Shown here: one piece after another, positions 7,417-14,041 of the stretch
Numbering within the stretch: the first letter of the stretch is position 1
Layout of the letters: every line of letters starts with the position of its first letter
Source: JAEUPI01 sp036520715
GTDB lineage: Bacteria > Pseudomonadota > Gammaproteobacteria > Burkholderiales > Burkholderiaceae_C
Direction of reading: 5' to 3'
Assembly (NCBI GenBank): GCA_036520715.1
Contig: DATDJF010000010.1
Location: forward strand, 1-14,232
DNA: 14,232 nt
Translations under genes and position numbers: made by a program
Notes under the pieces: model-generated
The model's input: only the letters and a program-made list of their open reading frames with translations
The model's database searches: none
Told to the model about the DNA's origin: nothing

Positions 7417-7916
7417 CCAAGACGGTCGATCTGACCACCAGCGCGGGCACGATCCGCATCGAGCTCGACGACGCCAAGGCGCCCGCCAGCACCGAGAACT
7501 TCCTCGCCTACGTGCGGGCCGGCCACTACGACGGCACGGTGTTCCATCGCGTGATCAAGGGCTTCATGGTGCAAGGCGGCGGCTTCGAGCCCGGCATGAA
7601 GCAAAGGCCCACGCGCGCGCCGATCACCAACGAGGCCAACAACGGCCTGAAGAACGCCAAGTACACACTGGCGATGGCCCGCACGTCGGCGCCGCATTCG
7701 GCCAGCGCACAGTTCTTCATCAACACGGTCGACAACGACTTCCTCAACTTCAAGTCCGAGTCGCCGCAGGGCTGGGGCTATGCGGTTTTCGGCAAGGTGG
7801 CGTCGGGCACCGACGTGGTCGACAAGATCGAAGGCGTGGCCACCGGCCACAAAGGCAGTCACGACGACGTGCCGCTCGAGGACGTGACGATCATCAAGGC
7901 GACCGAAGTCGCCTGA
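7413..7916 (+). CDS. ppiB: Cytoplasmic peptidyl-prolyl cis-trans isomerase, cyclophilin type
   Basis: A 167-residue cyclophilin without a signal peptide, hence cytoplasmic, acting as a folding helper. It has FHRVIKGFMVQGGGFEPGM at 44-62 with catalytic Arg46, MARTSAPHSASAQFFINT at 88-105 and GWGYAVFGKVASGTDVVDKI at 120-139. It is close in length to E. coli PpiB (164). The ATG at 7413 overlaps the ppiA TGA by 4 bases, and GGAG at 7401-7404 supplies the ribosome binding site. It lies 25 bases before lpxH. Together with ppiA it forms a tandem pair, probably from an old duplication, serving the two sides of the inner membrane. Confidence 0.97.
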   Translation: MTKTVDLTTSAGTIRIELDDAKAPASTENFLAYVRAGHYDGTVFHRVIKGFMVQGGGFEPGMKQRPTRAPITNEANNGLKNAKYTLAMARTSAPHSASAQFFINTVDNDFLNFKSESPQGWGYAVFGKVASGTDVVDKIEGVATGHKGSHDDVPLEDVTIIKATEVA

Positions 7917-7941
7917 GCGACAAGCTCATCGGCGAGTGGCC

Positions 7942-8742
7942 ATGGCAACTGCCACCGCACCGCTGGCGCTGCACCGCTTCGACGCCCCGCCGCACTGGCA
8001 GGTGATCGAGCTGCTGTCGGATGTCCACCTGCAGCCCGAGACGCCGCTCACGTTCGATGCCTGGCGCACGCAGATGCTCGGCGGCGATGCCGACGCCATC
8101 TTCATTCTGGGCGACCTGTTCGAGGCCTGGGTCGGCGACGACTCGCGGGACGATCCGTTCGAGCACCAGTGCGCCGAGGTGCTGCGCGAAGCCAGCGCAT
8201 TGCGCACCGTCGCCTTCATGCCCGGCAACCGCGACTTCATGCTCGGCGAGACGATGCTCGCGCACTGTGCCATGCGGTCGCTGCCCGATGCCACCGTGCT
8301 GCACGCATTCGGCCGCCGCACCGTGCTGAGCCACGGCGACGCGTTGTGCCTCGAGGACGTCGAGTACCAGCGTTTTCGGGCGATGGTGCACAGCCCGGCA
8401 TGGCGCGCCGGGGTGATGCAGTTGTCGCTGGCTGAGCGGCGCGAGCGCGCACGCACGATGCGCGATGCCAGCACCGCGCACCAGGCGCAGCGTTCGCCGG
8501 CGTTGTGGGCCGACGTCGACGCCGCCGCCGCGCTGCAGCTGCTCGACGCCGCTGGCAGCGACACGCTCATCCACGGCCACACACACCGGCCGGGCCGGGT
8601 GACGCTGGCACCCACCGCGGTGCGCCACGTGCTGTCGGACTGGGACTTCGATGGCGACGCGCCGCGCGGCAACGTGATCCGGCTCACGCCGCAGGGCCTG
8701 CAGACGACTCCCGCGATCGCACTCGACGCGGAGCGCCTGTGA
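7942..8742 (+). CDS. lpxH: UDP-2,3-diacylglucosamine diphosphatase
   Basis: LpxH cleaves UDP-2,3-diacylglucosamine to lipid X and UMP at the inner face of the cytoplasmic membrane, an essential step of lipid A synthesis. It is a calcineurin-like metallophosphoesterase, and all ligand motifs are present: SDVHL at 26-30 (Asp27, His29), GDLFE at 57-61 (Asp58), GNRDF at 95-99 (Asn96), SHGD at 130-133 (His131) and HGHTHRP at 211-217 (His211, His213). The 266-residue length is a little above E. coli LpxH (240), mainly from an N-terminal extension of about 18 residues. ATG 7942 is chosen over an in-frame GTG two codons upstream (7936) because ATG is preferred and GGCGAG at 7931-7936 sits close before it. 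The TGA overlaps the next start by 4 bases. Confidence 0.95.
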   Translation: MATATAPLALHRFDAPPHWQVIELLSDVHLQPETPLTFDAWRTQMLGGDADAIFILGDLFEAWVGDDSRDDPFEHQCAEVLREASALRTVAFMPGNRDFMLGETMLAHCAMRSLPDATVLHAFGRRTVLSHGDALCLEDVEYQRFRAMVHSPAWRAGVMQLSLAERRERARTMRDASTAHQAQRSPALWADVDAAAALQLLDAAGSDTLIHGHTHRPGRVTLAPTAVRHVLSDWDFDGDAPRGNVIRLTPQGLQTTPAIALDAERL

Positions 8743-9524
8743 TCAGCGGCTGGCTCGCGCAGCTGCGCGCGCGGCGCGAGCAGCGCATCGTGCAGCGCCG
8801 CGCGATCTCCGATGCGTTGTGGTTAGACACCCTCGCGTCGCTGCCGTTTCTGGCGCGCTGGAGCGCTGCCGACCTGGCCGAGCTGCGCCGCCTGAGCAGC
8901 CTGTTCCTCGACGAGAAGGAGTTCGCCGGCGCCGGCGGCCTCGAGGTGACCGATGCGATGGCCCTGCGCATCGCGGTGCAAGCCTGCCTGCCGGTGCTGC
9001 GGCTGGGCCTCGCGCCGTATCGCAGCTTCGTCGGCATCGTCGTGCACCCCGCCGAGGTGGTGGCACCGCGCGAGGTGGTCGACGACGACGGCGTGGTTCA
9101 CCGCTACGACGAGGTGCTGGCCGGCGAGGCCATGGAAGGCGGCCCGCTGATGCTGTCGTGGACCGACGTGCGCGACGCCGGCGAGTCGGCCGACTGGGCC
9201 TACAACGTGGTGATCCACGAGTTCGCCCACGTGCTCGACATGGCCGAGGGCGGCGCCGACGGCACACCGCCGCTGGCCAGCGCCGGGCAACGCAAGCAGT
9301 GGGCAAGCGTGCTCGAAGCCGAGTACGAGACGTTCTGCCAGTGGGTCGACGACGGCCTCGACACCGTGCTCGACCCTTACGGCGCCACCGACATCGGCGA
9401 GTTTTTCGCGGTCGCGGTGGAGGCGTTCTTCGTCGCGTCGAACGACATGCGAGCAGAACACCCCGAGCTGTACCGCCTGTTCGCCGGCTACTTTCGACAG
9501 GATCCGACAGCGCTCCCAGCCTAA
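8739..9524 (+). CDS. mtfA: MtfA-type zinc-dependent peptidase (M90 family)
   Basis: A 261-residue member of the MtfA family. In E. coli MtfA is an aminopeptidase that binds the glucose repressor Mlc. The zinc site HEFAH is at 160-164 (His160, Glu161, His164), and a downstream EFFAVAVEAFF (221-231) supplies the probable third ligand, Glu221. Other family features are PYRSFVGIVVHPAEVV at 93-108 and SWTDVRDAGESADWAYNVVIHEFAHVLD leading into the zinc site. The GTG start (8739-8741) overlaps the lpxH TGA as GTGA, indicating translational coupling. An Mlc partner or phosphotransferase-system link is not visible in the window, so its physiological target here is unknown. Length matches the family (about 260). 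Confidence 0.9.
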   Translation: MISGWLAQLRARREQRIVQRRAISDALWLDTLASLPFLARWSAADLAELRRLSSLFLDEKEFAGAGGLEVTDAMALRIAVQACLPVLRLGLAPYRSFVGIVVHPAEVVAPREVVDDDGVVHRYDEVLAGEAMEGGPLMLSWTDVRDAGESADWAYNVVIHEFAHVLDMAEGGADGTPPLASAGQRKQWASVLEAEYETFCQWVDDGLDTVLDPYGATDIGEFFAVAVEAFFVASNDMRAEHPELYRLFAGYFRQDPTALPA

Positions 9525-9526
9525 AC

Positions 9527-9555
9527 GGAGACGGGTCGCATCGCGACCCGTCTTT
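9527..9555. terminator. Bidirectional terminator between mtfA and clpA
   Basis: A perfect 10-bp GC-rich inverted repeat (9530-9539 with 9543-9552, arms GACGGGTCGC and GCGACCCGTC) has a 3-base loop. On the plus strand it runs into TTTCCT, 5 bases after the mtfA stop. On the minus strand it runs into TCCGTTT, just beyond clpA. It probably ends both convergent operons; the U-tracts are short. Confidence 0.85.
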
Positions 9556-9574
9556 CCTGTTGGCGCGAAGCGCC

Positions 9575-11875
9575 CTACACCTGGGTGGTTTCGGTCTTCG
9601 GCTTGTCGCTCTTGCGCGGCGGCTGGATGTCGAGCAGCACCTCGCCCTTGTCATCGACGTCCACCGTGAGGCGGCCGCCGTCGACCAGGCGGCCGAACAG
9701 CAGTTCGTCGGCCAGCGCGCGGCGGATGGTGTCTTGAATCAGCCGCTGCATCGGACGCGCACCCATCATCGGATCGAAGCCCTTCACCGCCAGGTGCTTG
9801 CGCAGCGCATCGGTGAACGCGACCTCGACCTTCTTCTCGGCCAGCTGGCCTTCGAGCTGCAGCAGGAACTTGTCGACCACGCGCAGGATGACCTCCTGGT
9901 CGAGCGCGCGGAAGCTCACCGTGGCGTCCAGGCGGTTGCGGAACTCGGGCGAGAACAGGCGCTTCAGGTCGGCCATCTCGTCGCCCTGCTCGCGCTTGGT
10001 GGTGAAGCCGATCGTCGCCTTCCCCATGGTCTCGGCGCCCGCGTTGGTGGTCATCACGATGATCACGTTGCGGAAGTCGGCCTTGCGCCCGTTGTTGTCG
10101 GTCAGCGTGCCGTGGTCCATCACCTGCAGCAGCACGTTGAAGACATCAGGGTGCGCCTTCTCGATCTCGTCCATCAGCAACACCGCGTGCGGCTTCTTGC
10201 TGATGGCCTCGGTCAAGAGGCCACCCTGGTCGAAACCCACATAGCCCGGCGGCGCGCCGATCAGCCGGCTCACCGCATGGCGCTCCATGTACTCGCTCAT
10301 GTCGAAGCGAATCAGCTCGATGCCCAGGATGTAGGCGAGCTGGCGCGCCGCCTCGGTCTTGCCAACGCCGGTGGGTCCGGAGAACAGAAACGAGCCGATC
10401 GGCTTTTCGGGCTTGCCCAACCCCGAGCGTGCCATCTTGATGGCCGCTGCGAGAGCCTCGAGGGCTTGATCTTGGCCGAACACCACGCTCTTCAGGTCAC
10501 GGTCGAGGTTCCTCAGCTTGCTGCGGTCGTCGCTGCTGACGCTGGCCGGCGGGATGCGCGCGATCTTGGCGACGATCTCCTCGACCTCGGACTTGGTGAT
10601 CGTCTTCTTGCGCTTGGCCACCGGCAGGATGCGTTGCGCCGCGCCGGCCTCGTCGATGACGTCGATGGCCTTGTCGGGCAAGTGGCGGTCGTTGATGTAC
10701 TTGGCCGACAGTTCGGCGGCCGCCTGCAGAGCACCCAGCGCGTACTTGACGCTGTGGTGGTCTTCGAAGCGAGTCTTCAGGCCCTTGAGGATTTCGATGG
10801 TCTGCTCGATCGTGGGCTCGACCACGTCGATCTTCTGGAAACGCCGCGACAGCGCCGCGTCCTTCTCGAAGATGCCGCGGTATTCGGTGAACGTGGTGGC
10901 GCCGATGCACTTCATCGCGCCGGTCGAGAGCGCGGGCTTGAGCAGGTTGCTCGCATCGAGCGTGCCGCCCGACGCGGCGCCGGCGCCGATCAGCGTGTGG
11001 ATCTCGTCGATGAAGAGGATCGCGTGCGGCTGGTCCTTCAGCGACTTCAGCACGCCCTTCAGGCGCTGCTCGAAGTCGCCGCGGTACTTGGTGCCCGCCA
11101 GCAGCGCGCCCATGTCGAGCGCGTAGACGGTGGACTGGCCGAGCACCTCGGGCACGTCGTTTTGCGTGATGCGCCAGGCCAGGCCCTCGGCGATGGCCGT
11201 CTTGCCGACACCGGCCTCGCCCACCAGCAGCGGGTTGTTCTTGCGGCGGCGGCACAGCACCTGGATCACGCGCTCGACCTCGGCCTCGCGGCCGATCAGC
11301 GGGTCGATCTTGCCGTCGCGTGCCAACTGGTTGAGGTTCTGCGTGAACTGGTCGAGCGGCGAGCCCTTGCTGTCGCTGGTCTCTTCCTTCTCGCTTTCGG
11401 CGCCGCCCTCGTTGCTCTTGGGCGTTTCGGGCGGATCGCTCTTCTTGATGCCGTGCGCGATGTAGTTCACCACGTCCAGGCGCGTCACGCCCTGCTGGTG
11501 CAGGTAGTACACGGCGTGCGAGTCCTTCTCGCCGAAGATCGCCACCAGCACGTTGGCGCCGGTGACCTCTTTCTTGCCCGAGCCGGTGGACTGCACGTGC
11601 ATGATCGCGCGCTGGATCACGCGCTGGAAGCCCAGCGTCGGCTGCGTGTCGACCTCTTCGGTGCCGCCCACCGTGGGCGTGTTTTCCTTGATGAAGGTGG
11701 TCAGGCTCTTGCGAAGGTCCTCGATGTTGGCGGCGCAGGCGCGCAGCACTTCGGCGGCCGACGGGTTATCGAGCAGCGCGAGCAGCAGGTGCTCCACCGT
11801 GATGAACTCGTGCCGCTGCTGCCTGGCCTCCACGAAGGCCATGTGCAGACTGACTTCCAACTCTTGCGCAATCAT
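9575..11875 (-). CDS. clpA: ATP-dependent Clp protease ATP-binding subunit ClpA
   Basis: A 766-residue Hsp100 unfoldase that feeds substrates, including N-degron proteins brought by ClpS, into ClpP. The N-terminal double Clp repeat (about 1-145) binds ClpS. A charged linker follows at about 145-172. The first AAA+ domain has Walker A GEAGVGKT (219-226) and Walker B FIDEIH (288-293). The second has Walker A GPTGVGKT (500-507), Walker B LLMDEIEKA (566-574) and the ClpP-docking tripeptide IGF (622-624), where E. coli ClpA has IGL. The C-terminal D2-small domain ends in a short polar tail. An in-frame GTG six codons upstream is possible, but ATG 11875-11873 has GGAGG 4 bases before it and gives the family N-terminus MIAQELE. 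It overlaps the clpS stop by 4 bases. clpP is not in the window. Confidence 0.98.
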   Translation of the reverse strand: MIAQELEVSLHMAFVEARQQRHEFITVEHLLLALLDNPSAAEVLRACAANIEDLRKSLTTFIKENTPTVGGTEEVDTQPTLGFQRVIQRAIMHVQSTGSGKKEVTGANVLVAIFGEKDSHAVYYLHQQGVTRLDVVNYIAHGIKKSDPPETPKSNEGGAESEKEETSDSKGSPLDQFTQNLNQLARDGKIDPLIGREAEVERVIQVLCRRRKNNPLLVGEAGVGKTAIAEGLAWRITQNDVPEVLGQSTVYALDMGALLAGTKYRGDFEQRLKGVLKSLKDQPHAILFIDEIHTLIGAGAASGGTLDASNLLKPALSTGAMKCIGATTFTEYRGIFEKDAALSRRFQKIDVVEPTIEQTIEILKGLKTRFEDHHSVKYALGALQAAAELSAKYINDRHLPDKAIDVIDEAGAAQRILPVAKRKKTITKSEVEEIVAKIARIPPASVSSDDRSKLRNLDRDLKSVVFGQDQALEALAAAIKMARSGLGKPEKPIGSFLFSGPTGVGKTEAARQLAYILGIELIRFDMSEYMERHAVSRLIGAPPGYVGFDQGGLLTEAISKKPHAVLLMDEIEKAHPDVFNVLLQVMDHGTLTDNNGRKADFRNVIIVMTTNAGAETMGKATIGFTTKREQGDEMADLKRLFSPEFRNRLDATVSFRALDQEVILRVVDKFLLQLEGQLAEKKVEVAFTDALRKHLAVKGFDPMMGARPMQRLIQDTIRRALADELLFGRLVDGGRLTVDVDDKGEVLLDIQPPRKSDKPKTETTQV

Positions 11876-12225
11876 GCAGCCTCCATAATGCACTGCAGCG
11901 GGTGTCCTGCGCGGCGCGCCGCCGCCAAGACAAGTTCAACTTTGGTGGCCGCCACGTCCTTGGAGTAGACCCCGCAGACGCCACGGCCCTCGTGGTGGAT
12001 TTTGAGCATGATTTGCGTGGCCGTCTCGAGGTCACGCTTGAAGGTTTGCTGCAGCACCATGACGACGAACTCCATCGGCGTGTAGTCGTCGTTCAGCATC
12101 ACCACCTGGAACATGCGCGGCGGCTTGGTCTTCGCCGTCTTGCGCTCGACCACGACCGCACCCTGCCCGTCCGGCCGCGACACGGTCGGCGCTTTGGGTG
12201 GCAGTTTCGGGGTCTCGGGAGGCAT
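11872..12225 (-). CDS. clpS: ATP-dependent Clp protease adaptor ClpS
   Basis: A 117-residue N-recognin that binds proteins with bulky N-terminal residues and delivers them to ClpA. After a Pro/Lys-rich flexible N-terminal arm (1-36) the core begins MFQVVMLNDDYTPMEFVVMVL at 38-58. The NDDYTPMEFV segment and the later HHEGRGVCGVYSKDVAATK (77-95) form the binding pocket and ClpA contact. The ATG at 12225-12223 is forced, because an in-frame TGA lies two codons upstream (12231-12229). There is little ribosome binding sequence, and a TAGAAT -10-like box ends only 5 bases before the start, so the transcript may have almost no leader. It is followed directly by clpA with an ATGA overlap. Confidence 0.97.
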   Translation of the reverse strand: MPPETPKLPPKAPTVSRPDGQGAVVVERKTAKTKPPRMFQVVMLNDDYTPMEFVVMVLQQTFKRDLETATQIMLKIHHEGRGVCGVYSKDVAATKVELVLAAARRAGHPLQCIMEAA

Positions 12226-12230
12226 GACTC

Positions 12231-12236
12231 ATTCTA
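12231..12236 (-). promoter_or_regulatory. Candidate -10 box immediately before clpS
   Basis: TAGAAT (12236-12231, minus strand) matches the -10 consensus at five of six positions but ends 5 bases before the clpS ATG. TTGACC (12263-12258) is the nearest -35-like hexamer, at 21 bases, which is longer than the usual 16-18. If used, transcription would start at or next to the ATG. A second -35-like TTGACA lies at 12296-12291, but I see no good -10 at the right distance from it. Confidence 0.35.
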
Positions 12237-12389
12237 TCGACTTGCCTTTCGCGGCGTGGTCAAGCCCCGATGTTGTGGCGGCGCGCTCCTTGTCAAGCCG
12301 TGAAAATAGCGACAGCCGGACGCCTTGTTTCGCCGCTTTCGTTTCGCCAGGGCGACGCCTGAGCGATAGCGCCTGCGGGTCGCACCGTC

Positions 12390-12417
12390 TTGACACGTTT
12401 GGGAACGCCCGCAAAAT
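12390..12417 (+). promoter_or_regulatory. Probable sigma70 promoter of the cold-shock gene
   Basis: A perfect -35 TTGACA (12390-12395) is followed after 16 bases by CAAAAT (12412-12417), a four-of-six -10. The predicted start near 12424 gives a 5' leader of about 46 bases ending in the strong ribosome binding site GAGGGAGG (12457-12464). This short leader contrasts with the long structured leader of E. coli cspA. Confidence 0.6.
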
Positions 12418-12469
12418 TTTGGGTGGCGCCCGTGGCCAATATCAAAGATCGATCGTGAGGGAGGCTGAC

Positions 12470-12694
12470 ATGCCAATTGGCACAGTCAAGTGGTTCAACA
12501 ACGCCAAGGGATTCGGGTTCATCGAGCCCGAAGGCGGCGGACCCGACGTTTTCGCGCACTTTTCAGCCATCCGCATGGACGGCTACCGCACGCTCGAGCA
12601 AGGCCGCCGCGTGCGCTACGAGTTGGTCGAGGGGCCCAAGGGCTGCCTGGCCCAGGGCATCGAGCCGGTGGCGGAAACCGGCGACACGGCCTGA
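12470..12694 (+). CDS. cspD: Cold-shock-domain protein, CspD-like by position
   Basis: A 74-residue single cold-shock domain, a five-stranded beta barrel that binds single-stranded nucleic acid. RNP1 is KGFGFI at 13-18 and RNP2 is VFAHFS at 27-32 (most relatives have VFVHFS). The N-terminus GTVKWFNNAKGFGFI is canonical. The start ATG is 5 bases after GAGGGAGG. It lies divergently next to clpS-clpA, the same arrangement as cspD in E. coli, where CspD inhibits replication in stationary phase. The symbol rests on that synteny and on length (E. coli CspD is also 74 residues). Sequence alone would equally allow a general Csp, so function as a replication inhibitor is not established. Confidence 0.85.
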   Translation: MPIGTVKWFNNAKGFGFIEPEGGGPDVFAHFSAIRMDGYRTLEQGRRVRYELVEGPKGCLAQGIEPVAETGDTA

Positions 12695-12704
12695 GCGCTC
12701 GCCA

Positions 12705-12719
12705 GCCGGCGTGGCCGGC
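12705..12719. terminator. Possible terminator hairpin between convergent genes
   Basis: GCCGGC-GTG-GCCGGC forms a 6-bp perfect GC stem, with flanking CGCTC and GAGCG able to extend it imperfectly. It fills the 37-base gap between the convergent cold-shock gene and the exported-protein gene. There is no U-run on either strand, so it is a weak or factor-assisted terminator at best. Confidence 0.35.
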
Positions 12720-12731
12720 GGAGCGATCTGA

Positions 12732-13868
12732 TCAGCGCAGCGCCCCGGCGTCGGCGAGCACCGAGCGTATCAACGCGGCGTTCGAGCGGTCGTCGGATTT
12801 GCCGTCCTCCTCGATCTGGCCGGCCCGCTCGAACAGCGGCTGGAACAGCCCGAGCTGGTCGATCGCACCGCGCAGCGTCACGGTGCCCTGCTGGCCGAAC
12901 GCCACCGCCCAGCTCTCGCGCACCTGATCCCAGAATGCGCGCGTGCGCGCGTAGTAGCGGTCGGCGCCGGCGAAGTCCGCGTCGCGCAGACGCTCGTAGC
13001 GCACCACGCCGTATTCACGGCCGACGTGAGGTTTGGCCGCATCGGGCTCGCGCCTGTCGGTGAGCACCGTCTTGAGGTTGTTTTCTTCCTGCACCCAGCC
13101 GGTGGGCACCACGGTGTGCCGGTTGGTCCCGGTGAGCACCTGGTAGTCCTTGCGCACGCTCCACTCGCGGCGCGGCAACGGGCGCCAGGTGTCGGCGCTG
13201 AGCCAGGTGGAGAAGCTCGCCGTGTGCTGCCAGCGCCCGGTGCTGGCATACCGCGGCGACTCGTCGACCTGGTAGACCGTCTGCAGCCAGACGCCCCGGC
13301 GCTCGGCATCGTTCAGGCTGCGGCGCTGCCAGCGGTCGCGACCCCTGTACTCGACGATGGCCTCGGGCTCGTAGCTCCAGTCCTGCCGCCAGTGCTTGGT
13401 GATCATCGGCTCGCTCACCGCACCCTCCTTGCCGACGAAGCGCATCTCCAGGATGTGCACGAGGCTCACGAAGCCTGGCCGGTCCTGGTCGACGTAGACC
13501 TTTTCGGTCGCCCACGACTGATAAGGCACGGCCGGCCGCTCGGCGCCGAAGCCGACCACCTCGAGGAAGTCGAAAGTGACTCGGTAGCTGCCCGCCATCG
13601 CCAGGATCGCCCGGCGGTCGCGCTCCTGTGCGCTCAGGCCGGGCTGTTGCAGCGCTCGCCAGGCAGCGGAAGGCTCGCTGTCGAGCGTCACCGGCGCGCC
13701 GCGCGTGGAGCCGCCGCGCGGCTTGGGGTTGTCGGCGTCGAGCGGCCAGGTGAAGGTGTAGCGCGCAGGCGCCGAAGCTGCGGGAGCTGCGGCCGGCTGC
13801 GCGAGTGCGCATGCCGCACCGCCCAGCCACAACGCAGCGGCGAACATCGCCAGGAATCGTCTTGTCAT
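12732..13868 (-). CDS. Exported protein resembling the DUF6607 family
   Basis: A 378-residue protein of unknown function. The ATG at 13868-13866 is preceded by GGAGA at 8 bases and starts a signal peptide: Arg3-Arg4, a hydrophobic stretch 5-19 and ACALA-Q, with likely cleavage after Ala23. Cys20 is not in a proper lipobox, so a lipoprotein is unlikely. After a Pro/Ala linker (25-36) the body has AILAMAGSYRVTFDFLEVVGF at 87-107, SLVHILEMRF at 135-144, TKHWRQDWSYEP at 157-168 and DYQVLTGTNRHTVVPTGWVQEENN at 241-264. These I recall as typical of DUF6607 proteins in Gram-negative bacteria; this should be confirmed by profile search. The many Trp and Tyr residues and alternating strands suggest a beta-rich periplasmic or outer-membrane-associated fold. 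It is monocistronic here and diverges from the gene at 14042. Confidence 0.75.
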   Translation of the reverse strand: MTRRFLAMFAAALWLGGAACALAQPAAAPAASAPARYTFTWPLDADNPKPRGGSTRGAPVTLDSEPSAAWRALQQPGLSAQERDRRAILAMAGSYRVTFDFLEVVGFGAERPAVPYQSWATEKVYVDQDRPGFVSLVHILEMRFVGKEGAVSEPMITKHWRQDWSYEPEAIVEYRGRDRWQRRSLNDAERRGVWLQTVYQVDESPRYASTGRWQHTASFSTWLSADTWRPLPRREWSVRKDYQVLTGTNRHTVVPTGWVQEENNLKTVLTDRREPDAAKPHVGREYGVVRYERLRDADFAGADRYYARTRAFWDQVRESWAVAFGQQGTVTLRGAIDQLGLFQPLFERAGQIEEDGKSDDRSNAALIRSVLADAGALR

Positions 13869-14041
13869 GCGGTGATTCTCCGTGCCCCATCGTGCGCCGT
13901 GAATGCCCCTTTGTTGCACAAGGCAGCAGCGGGCGCGGCACGACCAAGCGTTTGACCGGGCAGCGCCGCCGCAGCGGGCTTCATAAACTGTCCGCGACGC
14001 CGGCGGTTGGACGAGGCGTCGTGCCAAACCGAGGAGCCCAG

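Noticed and set aside
11876..11893. GTG at 11893 as start of ClpA
   Set aside because: The ATG at 11875 has a well-placed GGAGG and gives the conserved MIAQELE N-terminus; the GTG version adds six residues with no family support.
8819..11968. Open frame of over 1000 codons on the plus strand across mtfA and antisense to clpA
   Set aside because: It crosses the mtfA-clpA terminator, lies out of frame with mtfA and antisense to clpA, and shows low-complexity His/Arg/Asp/Leu composition typical of shadow frames.
12328..12352. Direct repeat TTTCGCC in the clpS/cold-shock intergenic region
   Set aside because: Only two 7-base copies, easily expected by chance; no link to either promoter.
13952..13987. 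TTGACC and CATAAA as a promoter for the gene at 14042
   Set aside because: The spacing is 24 bases, too long for sigma70, and neither box has a better partner.
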